Shown: one piece after another, positions 24,046 through 37,489 of the stretch | Position numbering within the stretch: the stretch's first letter is position 1 | Layout of the letters: the number at the start of each line of letters is the position of its first letter | NCBI GenBank assembly: GCA_947579665.1 | Contig: OX388343.1 | Location: 88,082,254-88,146,253 of the forward strand | DNA: 64,000 bases | Reading direction: 5' to 3' | Source of the DNA: Sympetrum striolatum | Taxonomy: Eukaryota; Arthropoda; Insecta; Odonata; Libellulidae | Notes under the pieces: model-generated | The model's input: the letters and a program-made list of their open reading frames with translations, nothing else | Told to the model about the DNA's origin: nothing | The model's database searches: none | Made by a program: the position numbers and the translations under genes

Positions 24046-27000
24046 GGCATTTCATAGGGAGAGGTCGCTCCAAGCGGCGGCGAATATACCGAGAGAAAGT
24101 TGGCGAAAATGCTCGCTAGGGGCGAAAATCCGACTTCGAATTCATTTATCAAGAGGCGCGAATTTTATTTCGCTTCCCCTCCGCTGGAATTGATTAAATA
24201 AGCGAAGGAGGTGTAAATGGGACGAGGTGGGAACGGAGGAAAGTGTGATGATTTGATTTGATCTCTCATTTGACGAGATTTGGCCCGCGTCGAAGCCTCC
24301 CGCCAGACCGCCGATGATTGCATTAAAGGGGACATGCTTGCAAATACGACTTCGATCATTCGCCCGCCCCATTTAACTCCGGGGAAGGCAAAGCTATCCA
24401 CGAGGAGATTAGCCTTTTTTCCAAATCGTTCGTTTGAGTTCCTTTATGCGAGACGAAGGTGAGCGAATGTTTCGGATTGGATTAAATGCTCGGAGATTAT
24501 GAAATTTGAGGTCCTTGACTCTGAATCACTTAGTTTCCTTTCAATGCGATCTAAAACCTTAATTCGCATTCTGTGGTGTGTATTCGATCCGAACGGTTAC
24601 AGAGAAATAGAAAATAATTCTCATATAATTTTGTTTATACATTATTGCAAATAAGCTTGTAAAGTTACATAGATTGTTACTCTGATTTCAAGGGTTTAAG
24701 AATAAGTCCCAAATGGATATTTTCACTTTTTTACAAATTTAGGGACCAAAAACGAGTAAATTTTAAAAACGAATTTTACGTGTATTCCTATGGAAAATTA
24801 TAGAACTAAATGGTTTATAAGGCCATGATTAAGACTAGATTGAGACTGAAAAGTCTATTCTTCCGACTATCCTTTTGTGAATGACATTAATGACGCAAAT
24901 AATGTGTAGGTAAATAGAGATAGAGAGGAAAACTTTAGAAGGTGTGGATGTAAAAACAATCTGAGGTAATACCTTGGGCAAGAAGATCCTAAAATGGAAA
25001 TTACAAATATATTCCTATAAAATTTGCAATATAAAAGGGAAAATTACAATACTACACAATGAGAAGTGTCACAAATGCACAAAATTAAAAATCGTTGATG
25101 AAATTAAAAACACTAAATAAAACTGAAAGACTTCGTACCAAAGAATATGAATCTCATATTTATTTTAATGTCTGGGAAAGTACCACATAACGTAGAAGGA
25201 GCAATTTTCAGCGGATTGAAACCATCCAAAACTTCGCATCATATGCAACATTTTGGCTTTTCGGTTAGTGGATATTAGTTGGGCATAAATCCACGTGCCT
25301 GCAATAATCGCACTGTTGCATTATATGAGGCGCTTCTCCAAATTTCACGAAAGTCGTTGTCCGCAGCATCTGGCTTTGTTCTCGAGCGGAACTTGAGGAA
25401 TCGATTCTTAGAGGTCTGTAATATTACCCCTCGCAAAATCTCTGAAACGCCTTAGGGTTCAGAGAAACAAAAGGTTAGAGACAGAGGAGAAGGGGAAATG
25501 AGATAGAGAAAGATACGAGTCGGACGAAAGGTGGGGAACTCATTGAAACGAGCCACTGAGAGAAAGACAGAAGGAGGAAAGAAGGTGTTCAAAGACTACG
25601 GTGAAAAAGAAACGTTTGTCAGAATTAAATGAAAGAAAGAAATGAAAATATAGCCGTGTAGAGATGTATTTTTTTGGGGATAAAAGCAAGATTGTCTTTC
25701 TTTTTATCAATAATTTAGCTCCACGCTGTTGTTTGAAGTCTTATGTAATCGAAATTTTCAGGAAATTAAAATTTGGTACGCACATACGTGTACATCGGAA
25801 TTGAATGACTTTAAGTTTTTATATCCAATCATACAATTTTAGTCATTCAATGATCAATAATTCTGATACCATTTTACACACTCTAGATTTATATATTCTA
25901 GATCAAGGTTATCAAATATAGGGACCGCTGAGGATATAAATAAGCCCACAAATCTCCCTAAAGTTTCATAAATACATTTTGATCTAGCAATCTTGTTTAT
26001 GTAGATAAAATAGGTGTACCTTATCGAACAGCATCGTAGAGAATTATCGATGAAGAATAATCTCTCGACTTAACCTTTATTACAATGAACCCCTGGTAAA
26101 GTTGTTTATTCATATAATTTATCGTTAGATATACGTTTTAATCTATACATGGACATTTTGGCGATAATATTACGCTCGGAAATAGTTATTAGAAACTATT
26201 TTACAAAATTGCAATATGCTAGAATGGTTGCATAATTCAAGGGGATCTCGCACTTAGTTCTAAAAATAAATAAAAATTCTAATCTGAGCCTCAAGAAATG
26301 AGCATCATAAACCCTATTTTAGAAGTAGAGAATTTCCTATGTAATCTCTGCAAAGATCGACGTTCCTGAAAGGAGTTAAAAATTCAAAATGATTGAAGAA
26401 AGCAGAATTTGCGTGGGATAACTGCACAGCATTCTCCCGCAACCGAAGCGAGGGCCTCCTAATGATCATCCCTGGAGATCCAAGACGAGGTCAGGTAGAA
26501 GACGAATCTAATATTTGGAAATTTTCCACGCTTCGATCGCTTCCGCATGGCTAGAGGTCATTTTTCACGCGGTTGATCTTGAAATATGACGCAGCGGGAT
26601 TAGCAAAGATGGCGAAGTACAGAGTTCGGCCGAATGCGAGCGCAGTGTGTAATCCTCGTTGAATGGGCAGCGCGAGTCTAATCTGTCGCTTTGTTTCCCA
26701 ATGCTCATTCCCAAGGCTTACCTGCGACGGTCGATCTTAATTTCATACGCTGCATTCGCTGTGGACCATTTGTTCACAATGGCCATTGCTTTGTAAAAAA
26801 GTTCCCTCGCAATTTGTACCGAAGATAAATATTCTCTCTATTTGGAATCCTGCGCCATCCGCATGAACGACGCCAAAATAATCCTTACTAAATGCAAAAA
26901 ATAGCAGCACCGTATTTTTATGAATGAATAAAATGCAGATATTCTAATATTATATAATAATAATATAAGCATTTCATCGGCTATTCTGCGAAAGATTACT

Positions 27001-27401
27001 TTTCCTGATTGGTAAACATTGGTAATTTCGTGATAATTTTCAAATATTCTTTACGCAAGATACAGAGGTTATATTGGCTCAATTTTGGCATAGAGAAGGC
27101 TCTGGCATTCACATGCATACATAAAAACCCCATTTATTTAATTTAATTGAGAATTGTGAACTGATGTTTTGAAATTTATCAGGAAATTAGCATTATTGTA
27201 TCTTCATTTTCTCTCAGTTACTTTCACTAACTAAGAATTATTATCATAATCGATTCTGGTTACACTTACTGAAATAATTACAATAGTCTGTTTTCACAAA
27301 TGCGAAAAATATGTGCTTATTATATTTCTACAGGATGTAAAACGTATATTTTCATTAAATAAAATTGATATGCTGAAAGGTGTCTTCGTGGAATGGAATA
27401 G
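24046..27401. other. long stretch without recognised gene
   Basis: Alternates between A+T-rich DNA and G+C-richer patches (24100-24480, 25220-25640, 26400-26880). The last patch contains the perfect palindrome CAATGGCCATTG at 26777-26788 next to CTTTGT, reminiscent of paired HMG-box sites. An inverted fragment of the repeat end at 21282-21534 lies near 24838. No exon is supported. Confidence 0.4.
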
Positions 27402-27609
27402 ACATTTCAAAAAGATGAGAAACTTTGTAACTTCCACAGAAAATTTTATTTAAACACGACCAGTTTCGTCACCGAGATGACATCTGCTGGTTTCAATAAC
27501 TACAAAATGTACTTAAGAAACCAGAAGATGTCTTCTCGGTGACGAAATCGGTCATGTATAAATAAAATTTTCCGTGGAAGTTACAAAGTTTCTCATCTTT
27601 TTGAAATGT
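27402..27609. mobile_element. foldback of Penelope-like tail sequences
   Basis: Two 93-bp arms (27402-27494 and 27517-27609) are inverted with a 22-bp spacer and only scattered mismatches. Each arm, read outward, carries CTCGGTGACGAAA(T/C).GGTC.TG followed by AAATAAAATTTTC and GTGGAAGTTACAAAGTTTCT. The GGTGACGAAAC(C)GGTC..AATAAA motif is typical of the 3'/pseudo-LTR region of Penelope-like retroelements. No ORF is present. Classification rests on motif memory and is moderately uncertain; the inverted structure itself is unambiguous. Confidence 0.55.
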
Positions 27610-30061
27610 ATATTTTCATTGTTTGATTCTTAAAAATATTTGCTGATAAATTCGTTATGTACTTAGACTGAAGACTTAAAAATCTACGTGAATTTAACTT
27701 TGATATGCGCCCTTTTATTTACTTATTATTGTAAATGAATGCATCTTGTATGTTCGTCACTTATTAGTCGTAATGATTTGTTAATGCCATAATATTGTTT
27801 CTTTCCATAGGTTCAATAAACGTTAGAATTGGGCTAATTATTTATTTTGCATAGCTAGACCGTGAGGGTTCTCTTGCAAAAAATAAGCTACTAAGCATTA
27901 AAAAATCTAGCATTCCTGCTTTACCTCTTACTTTAATGTTTGAGGTAAGGCAATCAACAGGAACTACTAAATACGTGAAATTTCCAGCTCTTCCAATTCT
28001 AAACAGCGATTATTTAATCTGCATTATTAATTGATCGGTTCCCTAAGCTCTATTAATTTATCTTAATACTTTTTCAAAGACGCTTAACATTCCATATCTC
28101 TAAAATGGATTCCCTTCACCACAGAGAAAGTGAAACTTAACAACTGAAACTCAAACTGCATATTTGAACTTTCCCTAAATAGAACGATGCGATTACGACT
28201 ACAAGATGGGACTGATTTGATGATGAATCATTCCGCTAAAATCAGAGGAACAGCCTTCATCACGCAGAGATCTGCTAGAATTCGAGTTTGAGCGAATGCA
28301 GATCGAAAGATTTAGATGGAAAAGGAAAATGGATGCAAGTTCAGATCCCAGATTGTGCAGAAGCCCGACGAGGGAGAAAGCTAATTGATAGCAGTGAAAG
28401 GGAGAAAGAATTAATTAGTAAATTTTAGCATATAGATCAGAAGGGATGCTTTCATCTAAATAAAACAACTGTTGGTATCACCGGAGCTTGAGCTCCGTTG
28501 AAAATATTGAAATACCACAATAATCCTTCAATTACAGTTGTGTTATACAAAAAACTCTATGTTCCATTTAATTCTATTTGCTACTTCGTTTGTTTTTCTA
28601 ACGTGACCGCAAGTTTGTTTATTTTTAATTTACACCACATCAACGAGGGTGGGTATAAATAGTACGCCTAGTGCTTGTTTACCAAAGTATTTGCACGAAT
28701 AAAATAAGGTGTAGGTACCTAATTCTCAATCTATTTCGATTTTTTTAAATTCATTGAAGGAAAATTATCTAACATGGCAATCGATTATAGAGATAGAAAT
28801 TTAATAAGTTAATTAGTCTAAACACCTAAAGGTATAAATATTTTAGGATGTTCGCAATTCGTCACTTGATAAGAAGAATACCGAGATATCAACATTGGGA
28901 AATTAAATTAAAGAATTTTCAATGAAATTTTTTTCGCAAGATGAATTTATTTATACTCTCATAATAATGATGTGAAAATAAAATACACCGATTTACGTAC
29001 GTATAAAATTACTGAATCCAATTGAAGTCCAGGATTTTCCTGACGTTCTTAAGACGAACTCTCTTTTCTTTTGCCCAGAAGAGAAACAAATCACATTACA
29101 AGAGGTGCAAATAGAGCAATAAATACATGAAAACTTTCTTGAGATTTTCCTGTAAGTTAATGGAAGTAAATATATATGCCTTTACGACTTTATTTGCAAT
29201 ACATCAAATTATGCATAGTAAAATATATATTAAATGGTGACAAAGTATGTGACGTGTTTGTATAGTTATGTGACAGTGAATGCTACAATTTGCAGTGAAT
29301 AACTTACGACTGGATTTGTGTAAATGAAGCTATCATTGGTAGATGAATTTAACTGACAAATGAGCCATAATAAGTGTATGTATTGACTATGCCCTCCCAC
29401 CTGACCTGTGCTCAATTGAAAGGTCTATTGCTGATAACAGTGGTCATTAAGATACATGCCTGGTGGACTTGGAAATGCAAGGAGGGGGATAGCAAGGCTC
29501 TCACTGCTAATAAAAAGGAAATGAATGGAATAGATTAAAAGATGGAGGATATTCAGCGGTGTAAAACGGAGTAGTAAGGTGATTTATTGTTTTAGATTTG
29601 AGCGTTTTTTCAAGGATATATTTAACTGTAGATGAAACGATACGATCCATAAAATGAAAGTGTAACGAACACGCTTTCCTGTTTCGGATCATTCAATTTT
29701 TCGCGAAAATAATCTTGTTATTGAGATTGATACAGCGTAATCTCTATATTAAAATTTCAAATTTTAATCGGTGTATTTTTATAATGAAATATTTACCACA
29801 GAAGAAGAATAATGTGCGCCTTTCTAGCAAAATTATCAAGTGTAGCAAAAAGTAAGCGGAGTTGATGGGAGAAGTAATTGCTTTAGAAGTTCATCTACAC
29901 CTCGCAAGATACTCAACAGTTAATGACTGGCAAGGTAAAAAAGTAGAGCCAAGCCAAAATATGTTTAACAGGATACATACTTATGTTCATGCAGAAAAAT
30001 GTCTTACACCTCCTTAAACTTCAATTAATTACATTTCATGTATTTATATAATAAAATAGAA
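27610..30061. other. gene-free stretch
   Basis: No supported exon or RNA gene. Contains a short hairpin (CGGAGCT/AGCTCCG type at about 28481-28497) and otherwise unstructured A+T-rich DNA with a moderately G+C-richer patch at 28190-28390. Confidence 0.45.
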
Positions 30062-30320
30062 TGTTAAAAATTTATTATTATTATTAACTAACCCTTTTCT
30101 GGAGAGGTCATTCCTAAGCTGGCCTCTCCTACTCTTAATTTCGCACGTCAATTTACGTGAGAATCGACATAAAAAAATGAAGGGAGTAAAAACGAAAAAT
30201 TTGATTATCGGAGAAAAATCTCAACGACTTCACAAAAATCTCACGTTGCGGCATGACACCCACAATAGAAGGGAACTCGCGAAAACACAAAATTAAAAAA
30301 AAACTAAAACAACAACTCTT
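30062..30320 (-). repeat. probable LINE 3' end (minus strand)
   Basis: Read on the minus strand, the sequence AGGAGAGGCCAGCTTAGGAA then TGACCTCTCCAGAAAAGGGT runs into TTAGTTAATAATAATAAA, that is, a fixed end followed by an (AAT)n tail as in non-LTR retrotransposons. A related end (AAAAGGGGTTAGTTGAAGGA, minus) occurs near 60324-60345. No coding frame survives. Confidence 0.35.
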
Positions 30321-30470
30321 AGCCATTAGTCTAATGATACTTAATTAGTAACAATCACCACAATTGCAAGCTAAATTATTATCAAACAAATTTTAACAAT
30401 CTGATGTGGCCAACACATTACTTTCTCTATATTTATTGAAAACAGAAGCCTATGCCGGTAATATATAAAT

Positions 30471-30822
30471 AACTCCAAAACAATGAGTGTTACAGGAAAA
30501 TATTTCACACAAAAGTTGTAGTAAAATACATTATCTATAACTTTTGTACGTAATTGTATATTTACATTGCATTCTGACAGAGATATGTATGAAAAACTTC
30601 CATTTCTGGATAAACAACAACTTCCGGTTAACCATTACTGAAGAATAACTCCTAAAAAATCAGTGTTACGAAAATATGTTTCACACAAAAGTTGTAGTAA
30701 AGTACATTATCTATAACGTTTGCATGTAATTGTATATACCTACATTGCATTCTTACAGAGATATTTCAGAAACGAAATTTTGTTCCGGATAAACCACAAC
30801 TTCTGGTTAAGCGATATTCACC
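30471..30822 (+). repeat. tandem duplication, 176-bp unit, two copies
   Basis: Copies at 30471-30646 and 30647-30822 share AACTCC.AAA, CACACAAAAGTTGTAGTAAA, TACATTATCTATAAC, GTAATTGTATAT and ACAACTTC.GGTTAA.C in the same order. Divergence is about 15-20 percent by eye. No coding potential; it may be part of a satellite-like or retroelement untranslated region continuing to 31085. Confidence 0.6.
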
Positions 30823-30919
30823 AAAACCTAATCAACTCTTGGCATTGTTAGGAAAATACTAAATATGAATTTTGGAAATTATCGGATAATTAATTTTTAA
30901 GATAGAGCGCCCACAAACT

Positions 30920-31085
30920 TTTTTACCACAGACAGACACACACACAGACACACAGACAGACATGTTCGGGAAAATAGCGAAAACGAACTCTATGGGCCCC
31001 AAAACGTCTATTTCCGTTGAAATCATGAGGTCGAATTTTTTTGCGAATAAAATACTTACTCTATACTACGTATAGGGAGAAAGTA
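30920..31085 (+). repeat. retroelement-like 3' segment with CA/CAGA run
   Basis: An (AC)/(CAGA) simple stretch at about 30934-30962 is followed by ATGTTCGGGAAAATAGCGAA, AACTCTATGGGCCCCAAAAC, GAGGTCGAATTTTTTTGCG, and a terminal hairpin CTATACTACGTATAG before GGGAGAAAGTAAAAA. This recognisable ending looks like a high-copy arthropod repeat 3' end, but I cannot name the family. Confidence 0.35.
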
Positions 31086-31309
31086 AAAATATTAACACAC
31101 ATCGATGTTTGTATAAATGAGTTTCGGTGAGAGAAAGGGTGATAGCTGATTAACCGCGTAAAGGTAATAATGATATTAATAATTAGAGTATTTTATTAGG
31201 CCGAGATTAATACTATAAGTCTATTCTTATATCTAACACTTGCTGGGTGTAAAAATGTGTGAAGGGGCCCAGAAAAAAATCCTCGAGAAAAACGGACATA
31301 AAAGTAGTT

Positions 31310-31425
31310 CGACAGACCCGAACCCAGATCATCATAACTTCCCGGGAGGTTCACACCGTTCCGTGCATGTCTGAACGTTCTGACAAGATAGCCTACTCGA
31401 ATGCAGCTGCGGTCGGGCTAGTGGT
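31310..31425 (-). repeat. possible tRNA-derived SINE fragment
   Basis: On the minus strand ATCTGGGTTCGGGTCTGTC resembles a B-box region. About 75 bp upstream lies TAGCCCGACCGCAGC, a loose A-box match. The short plus-strand frame across it (61 codons) has no recognisable product. Confidence 0.2.
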
Positions 31426-32044
31426 GGATTCAGTAAAAATATGATCATATCGAAGTAAATAATTTTTATTAGGAATTGTAATTTACGGAAAAATGTATAC
31501 ATAGAAGTTGGGTTTTTTCACGTATTAAGTAGAAGAAATATCGTAAATATTAGGAATGGGTTACGGGTTAAAATTAGGACTAGAAAATAATGGTCCCGAG
31601 ATTTGGCGTAGTTAATTAGGAATAGGAGTTAAACGATTTTAAAGGAATAAACGAATAGTGATGTTTTTCTAGTAGCACACGGTGCTTAGGAAAAAACAAA
31701 TTAGCACGGTGTACGTTTAATTTGGTACCGAGTTAATGATGTGGATAAGAGGGAATGAAAAATGCGGATTAAATGCTAATGAAAACTAAAATGAGCGTGG
31801 AAGGATATTGATTTAAGTAATAAAAGAGAAGGTGTGCGAGAAAGGGTTTAAAGCGGATGGATTGGTAAGTCGTGGAGAGAGGGATGCTGGGAACGCGGGA
31901 GACGAGTTAGCAATGGCAATTGATTCGTGTTATGAACATTAGAGAAAATAATACATGAATAAGGACCACCAAAATCGAGTTTGCAAGTTACGCATAGCTG
32001 CAGGAAAGAGGGAATGCCAAAATCAAATGTTCAATATGTATCCC

Positions 32045-32510
32045 CGTTATTTTAACTAATTTAATGGAAATAGGGTGATAAAAACGTATTAAGAGCCTAG
32101 ATAGACGATATGTAGTAAATGTTTTTTATAAATATGTATGTGTATTGAACATTTTCATACATTAGCATCTATATTTATTTAATAAGTTATTAAATGGCAA
32201 ATGTTCGAAATTTATCTTCGAAATTGTAATTAATTTAATGGAATTTTGGCAATAAAAATGTATTAGGAATCTAAATAGATGATATGTAGTAAAATTTGTC
32301 ATAAATATACATTTATATCTATTAAATAAGTTATTAAAATGCCAAGTATTCGAAATATATCACCTCAGCACTTATTTTTAATTAATTCAATGGAAATATG
32401 GCGATAAAACGCTTTAGGAACCCAGATAGACAATGATAAAGGTTTCCATAAATGGGCATTTATATGCATTAAGTGAGCAATTGTAAAGAATTTATGATTT
32501 ATACTACTGA
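32045..32510 (+). repeat. three diverged tandem copies, about 150-173 bp unit
   Basis: The landmark TTAATGGAA..TAGGGTGATAAAAACG recurs at about 32061, 32234 and 32386. Each time it is followed by ATTA(G)GA..CTA.ATAGA.GATATGTAGTAAA, and then a cluster of ATAAATAT..AT and TATTTAATAAGTTATTAAA. Copies are diverged and A+T-rich, satellite-like. No ORF. Confidence 0.5.
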
Positions 32511-35500
32511 TGCATTAATCTTACTATTTTAATTGGACGCAAGCAATCACCTAGATCTTTATTTGGGTGGCAATGACATTACCATTCACATTTATTCTTT
32601 GAAGTAAATAAGCGTTGAACTGTGCCGTGGATTTTCAATGAAATTATTCTGAATCATAGACTACCATATTACTAATGTGGTAGAGATGACAGGGAATATT
32701 TTACGCACCCTCGAGTGTGTTTGGGTTGAGGTTCCAATAGGAATAATCTGATTCTGACCTATCGATCAAGATTAGTGAAATATAAGTGGCTTCAACTTTA
32801 CAAAATTTCTAATAAATTATAGAATTTGAAGTAATGGTTTATTCATTATAAAATAACATAGTCTTTTGATATACATGGTTGAACAAAGAGTTTCACCCAG
32901 AAAAGTAGTTGAAGTGATTGTAAGAGATTTCGTAGCGATGGAATGTTTATGAAACTTTAATTCATAGGAAGAGAATGAGAAAAGATTTAACAACGAAAAA
33001 AATCACATGATTTAATTTTTCGCTAATTTAAACTATCAAAATACAGTTTTCAAATAAATAGATAATTCATCTACCTATAAAGGCAAAAAATTAAATTTGT
33101 CAAATCCGATTAATTTATGTAATAACATTGATCTAATCTATTCATTCTAATCGATGTAAAAATATAGTGATATACTATTTCCTCCCTTTCCAACCGATAT
33201 TTTCATTATGTATTTAATCTTAAATCAAAAAGAAAATTAAATTCATCATTTACATCTTCATCAGCATATAAACCTTAACAATATTTTCTTGAATTGTAGC
33301 AAGGGATGCGTGGACTTTCTATCAATTTCTCCCATCTACTACTATCGCATATCATTTGCGAAAGAAATTAGTTTTTGATACGAGAAGCCTTGGATTCTAT
33401 CAGATTTTGCCCCGCGCTATCAGGAGCTGAAGCGTAATCTCTACTTCCTCATGCGAGAGCATGTTTCCTTTAAATTTATGCAGAGAATTCCATCCGAACT
33501 TAAATGCTCTATTTTCCAACGATACCCATTCTGCGCCAACGAGCATCTCGTTTTTCAGATTTATTGTAACGATTTTTTTAAAACTGTATGTTTTCTCTCC
33601 GGACCTTTTTCAATTCACGAACACCCTACTTGTCTTTAGAGAGTCCCATATGCTACAAGTTACATTCGTATCCGAGATGAGGTCAAACTAGAGCAAAGTA
33701 TCATTGTTCTCGAGCCTTTTTGCCCTTCCAACTCACGATACGCTTGGTGATTGCGAGTCTCTTAAGTGTCCTTCTGCATAAGTTTCATTTTAAACTTCAT
33801 ATTACTCCGGGGAAAGGAACTTTCGATAGCTAAAAAAAATCACCCTTAACTTTCTGCGATATTATCAACGATTTCCTCATAATTTCGTTTCTATTCACTC
33901 GAATACATTTATAATATAGTTATTTATTATTTGTATTAATTACCGTGATACTTTATCTCGAAAATTTCGCATAGTTGGATGTATTTTAGAGTTCCATAAA
34001 TATAAGTATGTACTTGGATATGCTTTTAAGTATTCATAGGCACCTCATTGGTAAAATTAAATAATATTGTGTGGAATAAAGTGGAGGTTGACGGTGATCA
34101 CTCTCTGAAATGTCCAAGTTTCTATTATCTACGTTTCCAAAACATTTAACGATAAAAACACCGATAACTTTTCATATGATGAAGTTCCATAAAAATTCGC
34201 CTTTCCATGAATTTAATTTATTACCATCAACTTAACCTCAATGAATTTACAGAAAGTTAGAGCGGGAGAAGATTAACATAGGGAGCATAAAGTAACCATC
34301 TAATGACAGAAAAGAATAATAGCGTGGTTGAATGTATGCAAAATTTATATAACACGCATATCGGATATCGTTTATATTCAGTTTTTCTGTTTATATTTCA
34401 AACTATGACTATTTTTATGGATAGATAAGACATTTCGGCATGAATAAACTCTGTTTGGACTGAAACATTTCTATTTGTAACATCATAGTACAAACCAACG
34501 TTTCCGATCTAAATTTGAAGTCATATGTTCTCCAAAAAAATGTTCGAATTTTTTTCGCATCTATAACATCTACTTCAAATATAATGCCTATATTTCTCTC
34601 ATATTTCGTATTTTATGAGCCTTTATGACCTTCAGCCGATATTTACATAACCTTAGTACTTTAATAAGAGCTATAAAATTAAATACTACGGAATGGTCCA
34701 TTGCTACAAAACTACTGAAGGACTTAACGCCTTTGAAAGTATCGTCAAACTGGATATTAGTGTGCCGGTGTAAAAGTTTTCTCAACTCTGAAACAGCAGC
34801 TGATGGCTTCCACCCGTGACAAGAAGATGAAATAGTACACAAGGATGAGTGGTAGGGGGAGTGGATATTGACAAGACTCTTAGTAAGACCAACAAAGTGA
34901 TAGACACCGCCTAATGTCTCTTCCGACGGATGGAGTTCAGGTTTCAATACCTCACGAACATTATAAGCTGCAGCGAGTCATCCTCGGAAGATTTCAAGCA
35001 CAGCAGCCCTGGTTAGCGTCACGTATGCACCGAGCGCAGCAGGAAGTTATTTACCGTGACGCGAGCTGCATTTCATTTCCCTCGGAGATGAGAGAAGGTG
35101 ACACAGGAATTGCACTCCTTCCGGAATTTCAACTCGGATTTTTTTGCCTTGGAATCACTGCACCAACGAAATTTAAACAGGGAACGGTCTGTGGGCTGAT
35201 GAGTTACGTTCCTAAAGAACTATTTGGCTGAGAAGAAATTTGGATTACTTTTCGGACTTGGTTAGCACATTCTGCTAACGAATGCTTTTGCAGAAGATCG
35301 CGAGCGCGAACATTCACAAGCGAGCGAAGCAAAATAGGGATCTTCCCATTTTTGCTTGAGTATGAATGGGTAGCATTCGTCAGGGTTTATATTAGGGTTT
35401 AGAATGTTCTGGGAGGTTTTGTCAAACGAAAGTGATTCCAGAACGAATCGTCCTCGTTGGCAGAGGCATCAGCGCAATGGTGATTGAATAGAGAGAAATG

Positions 35501-35626
35501 GACTAATTTTGATTAAATAAATTTCAACGAAAAAATAATTAATCAAGCAATTGTTTTCGCTTTTAAGTATTTAGATCGCCTTTGAAGGAAGCTGGAACAA
35601 GTTTTACTAGTTATATAAAAGTTACT
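32511..35626. other. no recognised gene
   Basis: The region at 34588-35340 has longer frames on both strands (minus 34588-34947, plus 34914-35231) and higher G+C, but the translations match no family I know and overlap each other. The remainder is A+T-rich. Confidence 0.4.
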
Positions 35627-35850
35627 ACATGAAATATAATAATGGAACAGATTCAGAGGTTAAATAAATAAATATTTAATATAGAAGTGAAAGTTTAACC
35701 ACATGAATCGCACGAAAACTCCCTAAAAACCATCTCCTACATTAAATATAATAATGGAACAGATTCAGAGGTTAAATAAATAAATATTTTATATAGAAGT
35801 GAAAGTTTAACCACAAGAATCGCATGAATACTCCCTAAGGATCATCTCAG
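35627..35850 (+). repeat. recent tandem duplication, 112-bp unit
   Basis: Copies 35627-35738 and 35739-35850 differ at roughly ten positions, so this is the youngest-looking tandem duplication in the window. It contains AATAATGGAACAGATTCAGA and GTGAAAGTTTAACCACA. No coding potential. Confidence 0.8.
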
Positions 35851-37489
35851 AAGTAAATGCTAAAATACATATCTCTTAAAAATCACACTACTGATATATT
35901 TCATTTACTGAAAATTGAATACTTATCCGTAACTTTCTATTTTCATTGTTTTTGCCCAAGTTTTATGCGCCACCAAATTGTAACAAATGCACGTAATAAC
36001 AACGAGGTTGTCTCATGTAGCCCACGTAGAGGATTATCATATTACGCAGTTTCAGGTTTCAGAAAAGTGGAGCTGTAGCCAGCTGTTTTCGAATTCAGCT
36101 CACTCTGAGAGCGGGAGTAGGACTTTTTTATTACCACGATAACGTATCTTCCTGGCAATCGTCATGGATACTGATTGCTTTATATATATTTTATAAAATT
36201 TACTTTTCGTACAAAAAACGAGTTATCCAAATCAATCCAACATGGAATAGAGTATAATATCAAATGATTTGGGAAACCTGAGGTCTTCAGTACAAGTGAG
36301 ACGATTTCCGTGGTTTCATGCAAACTTTCCGTGAGTTCTACTTTATAATATTTTTTATGCACGCCCTGTTAGCATGTAAAGCGTATGACGATTCGGTTCA
36401 CGAATAAAATAGAATCGAGTCTTGAGATGGGAGACTATAGAAATGTTAAGGATAGTTAAGAATCTCTATAGAAATCCTTATACGGTATAATTCTTTCAGC
36501 AGCACTAATATTCCACTAAAGAGGTATAGTCAAGGAGGTGAATGGGGTTCAGACCACCCCACGAATGAGAACGGAGCCCACGATAAAATGAACCACGTGA
36601 GCGCATTTCCTCTTTATCGAAAGGTTGGAATTTCGATAATCAAGAATGGATAAAACTGCAATTAGATAGAACATAAATTCCTAAAATAGCGATATCTTTA
36701 ATTATGTGCATTTGATGTGTATTTGGAACAATAAATTTTAAAAATATCTAATGGTTAGCCTATAAATGTTTGTATAGATGTTCGTACTTTAAAGTTGTAT
36801 TTAACATTAAACAAGTAAAACACACGAAATAAACGCATAAAAATTAACGAATTTTCGGTGAAAAGTTATGTTACTTATTTGAAGGTTACTCGCCAGCCCC
36901 TGAACGGCAGGCAATTTTGCGTTTACTAAATTATTCGAAACTCTCAGTAGAAAAATCCTGCAAACGCCCTTCATTTCGTCAGTCATGGGCAAGGCAAGAG
37001 TAAACGCATGTTGCATTATTCTCTATTCTGTATCGAAATACAAATAGAAAATATTCCTAGACACGATAGCAGGAACCCATAGAGTACGGTGTGGATTTAG
37101 GAGGCCAATCACCCGTCACAGAAGACGAAGTGCCTTATCGGAAGCTCTTTCCTTAAATGTTTCGTGAGTGGAATGCAAGGATGAGAAGGCAATTACGGAG
37201 TCGAAAGTGAAAGGGAAGCGGCCGATGTTTACAGTACGTCTACTGCGGAATATTGTGGGAATCGGAGGGTATTTGATGGGCGGAAGGAAAGTGCGATTTA
37301 TGGAATGATTGATGGAAGTTGATAAGAACCCTTTGTGGAGGAGCTGCCTTGTCAAACCGTTGGGCGAAGCGCTTGGGTTGCTGTGCGGTGAATGGACTCC
37401 TCGATTGTGTGCGCAACTCCGATGCGAATAATTCTCTTGCTGAGTAATGATAAAAATGAGTTCATACGTGGACACAAAAGAAATGCTGC
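35851..37489. other. no recognised gene
   Basis: Short unassigned frames only. The minus frame 37116-37475 is serine/threonine-rich with no domain and has no supporting splice sites. Confidence 0.4.

Noticed and set aside
23367..24152. 261-codon minus-strand open frame with LPHFT/SPFYPSP repeats
   Set aside because: The frame is open only because the underlying minisatellite period is 15 bp; overlapping frames are open as well and no non-repetitive domain is present.
30934..30962. Short (CA)/(CAGA) run considered as a CRISPR or structured array
   Set aside because: A simple microsatellite without spacers, in a eukaryotic genome.
34588..35231. Two long frames on opposite strands
   Set aside because: Neither translation shows a domain and they overlap; no splice-site arrangement favours either.
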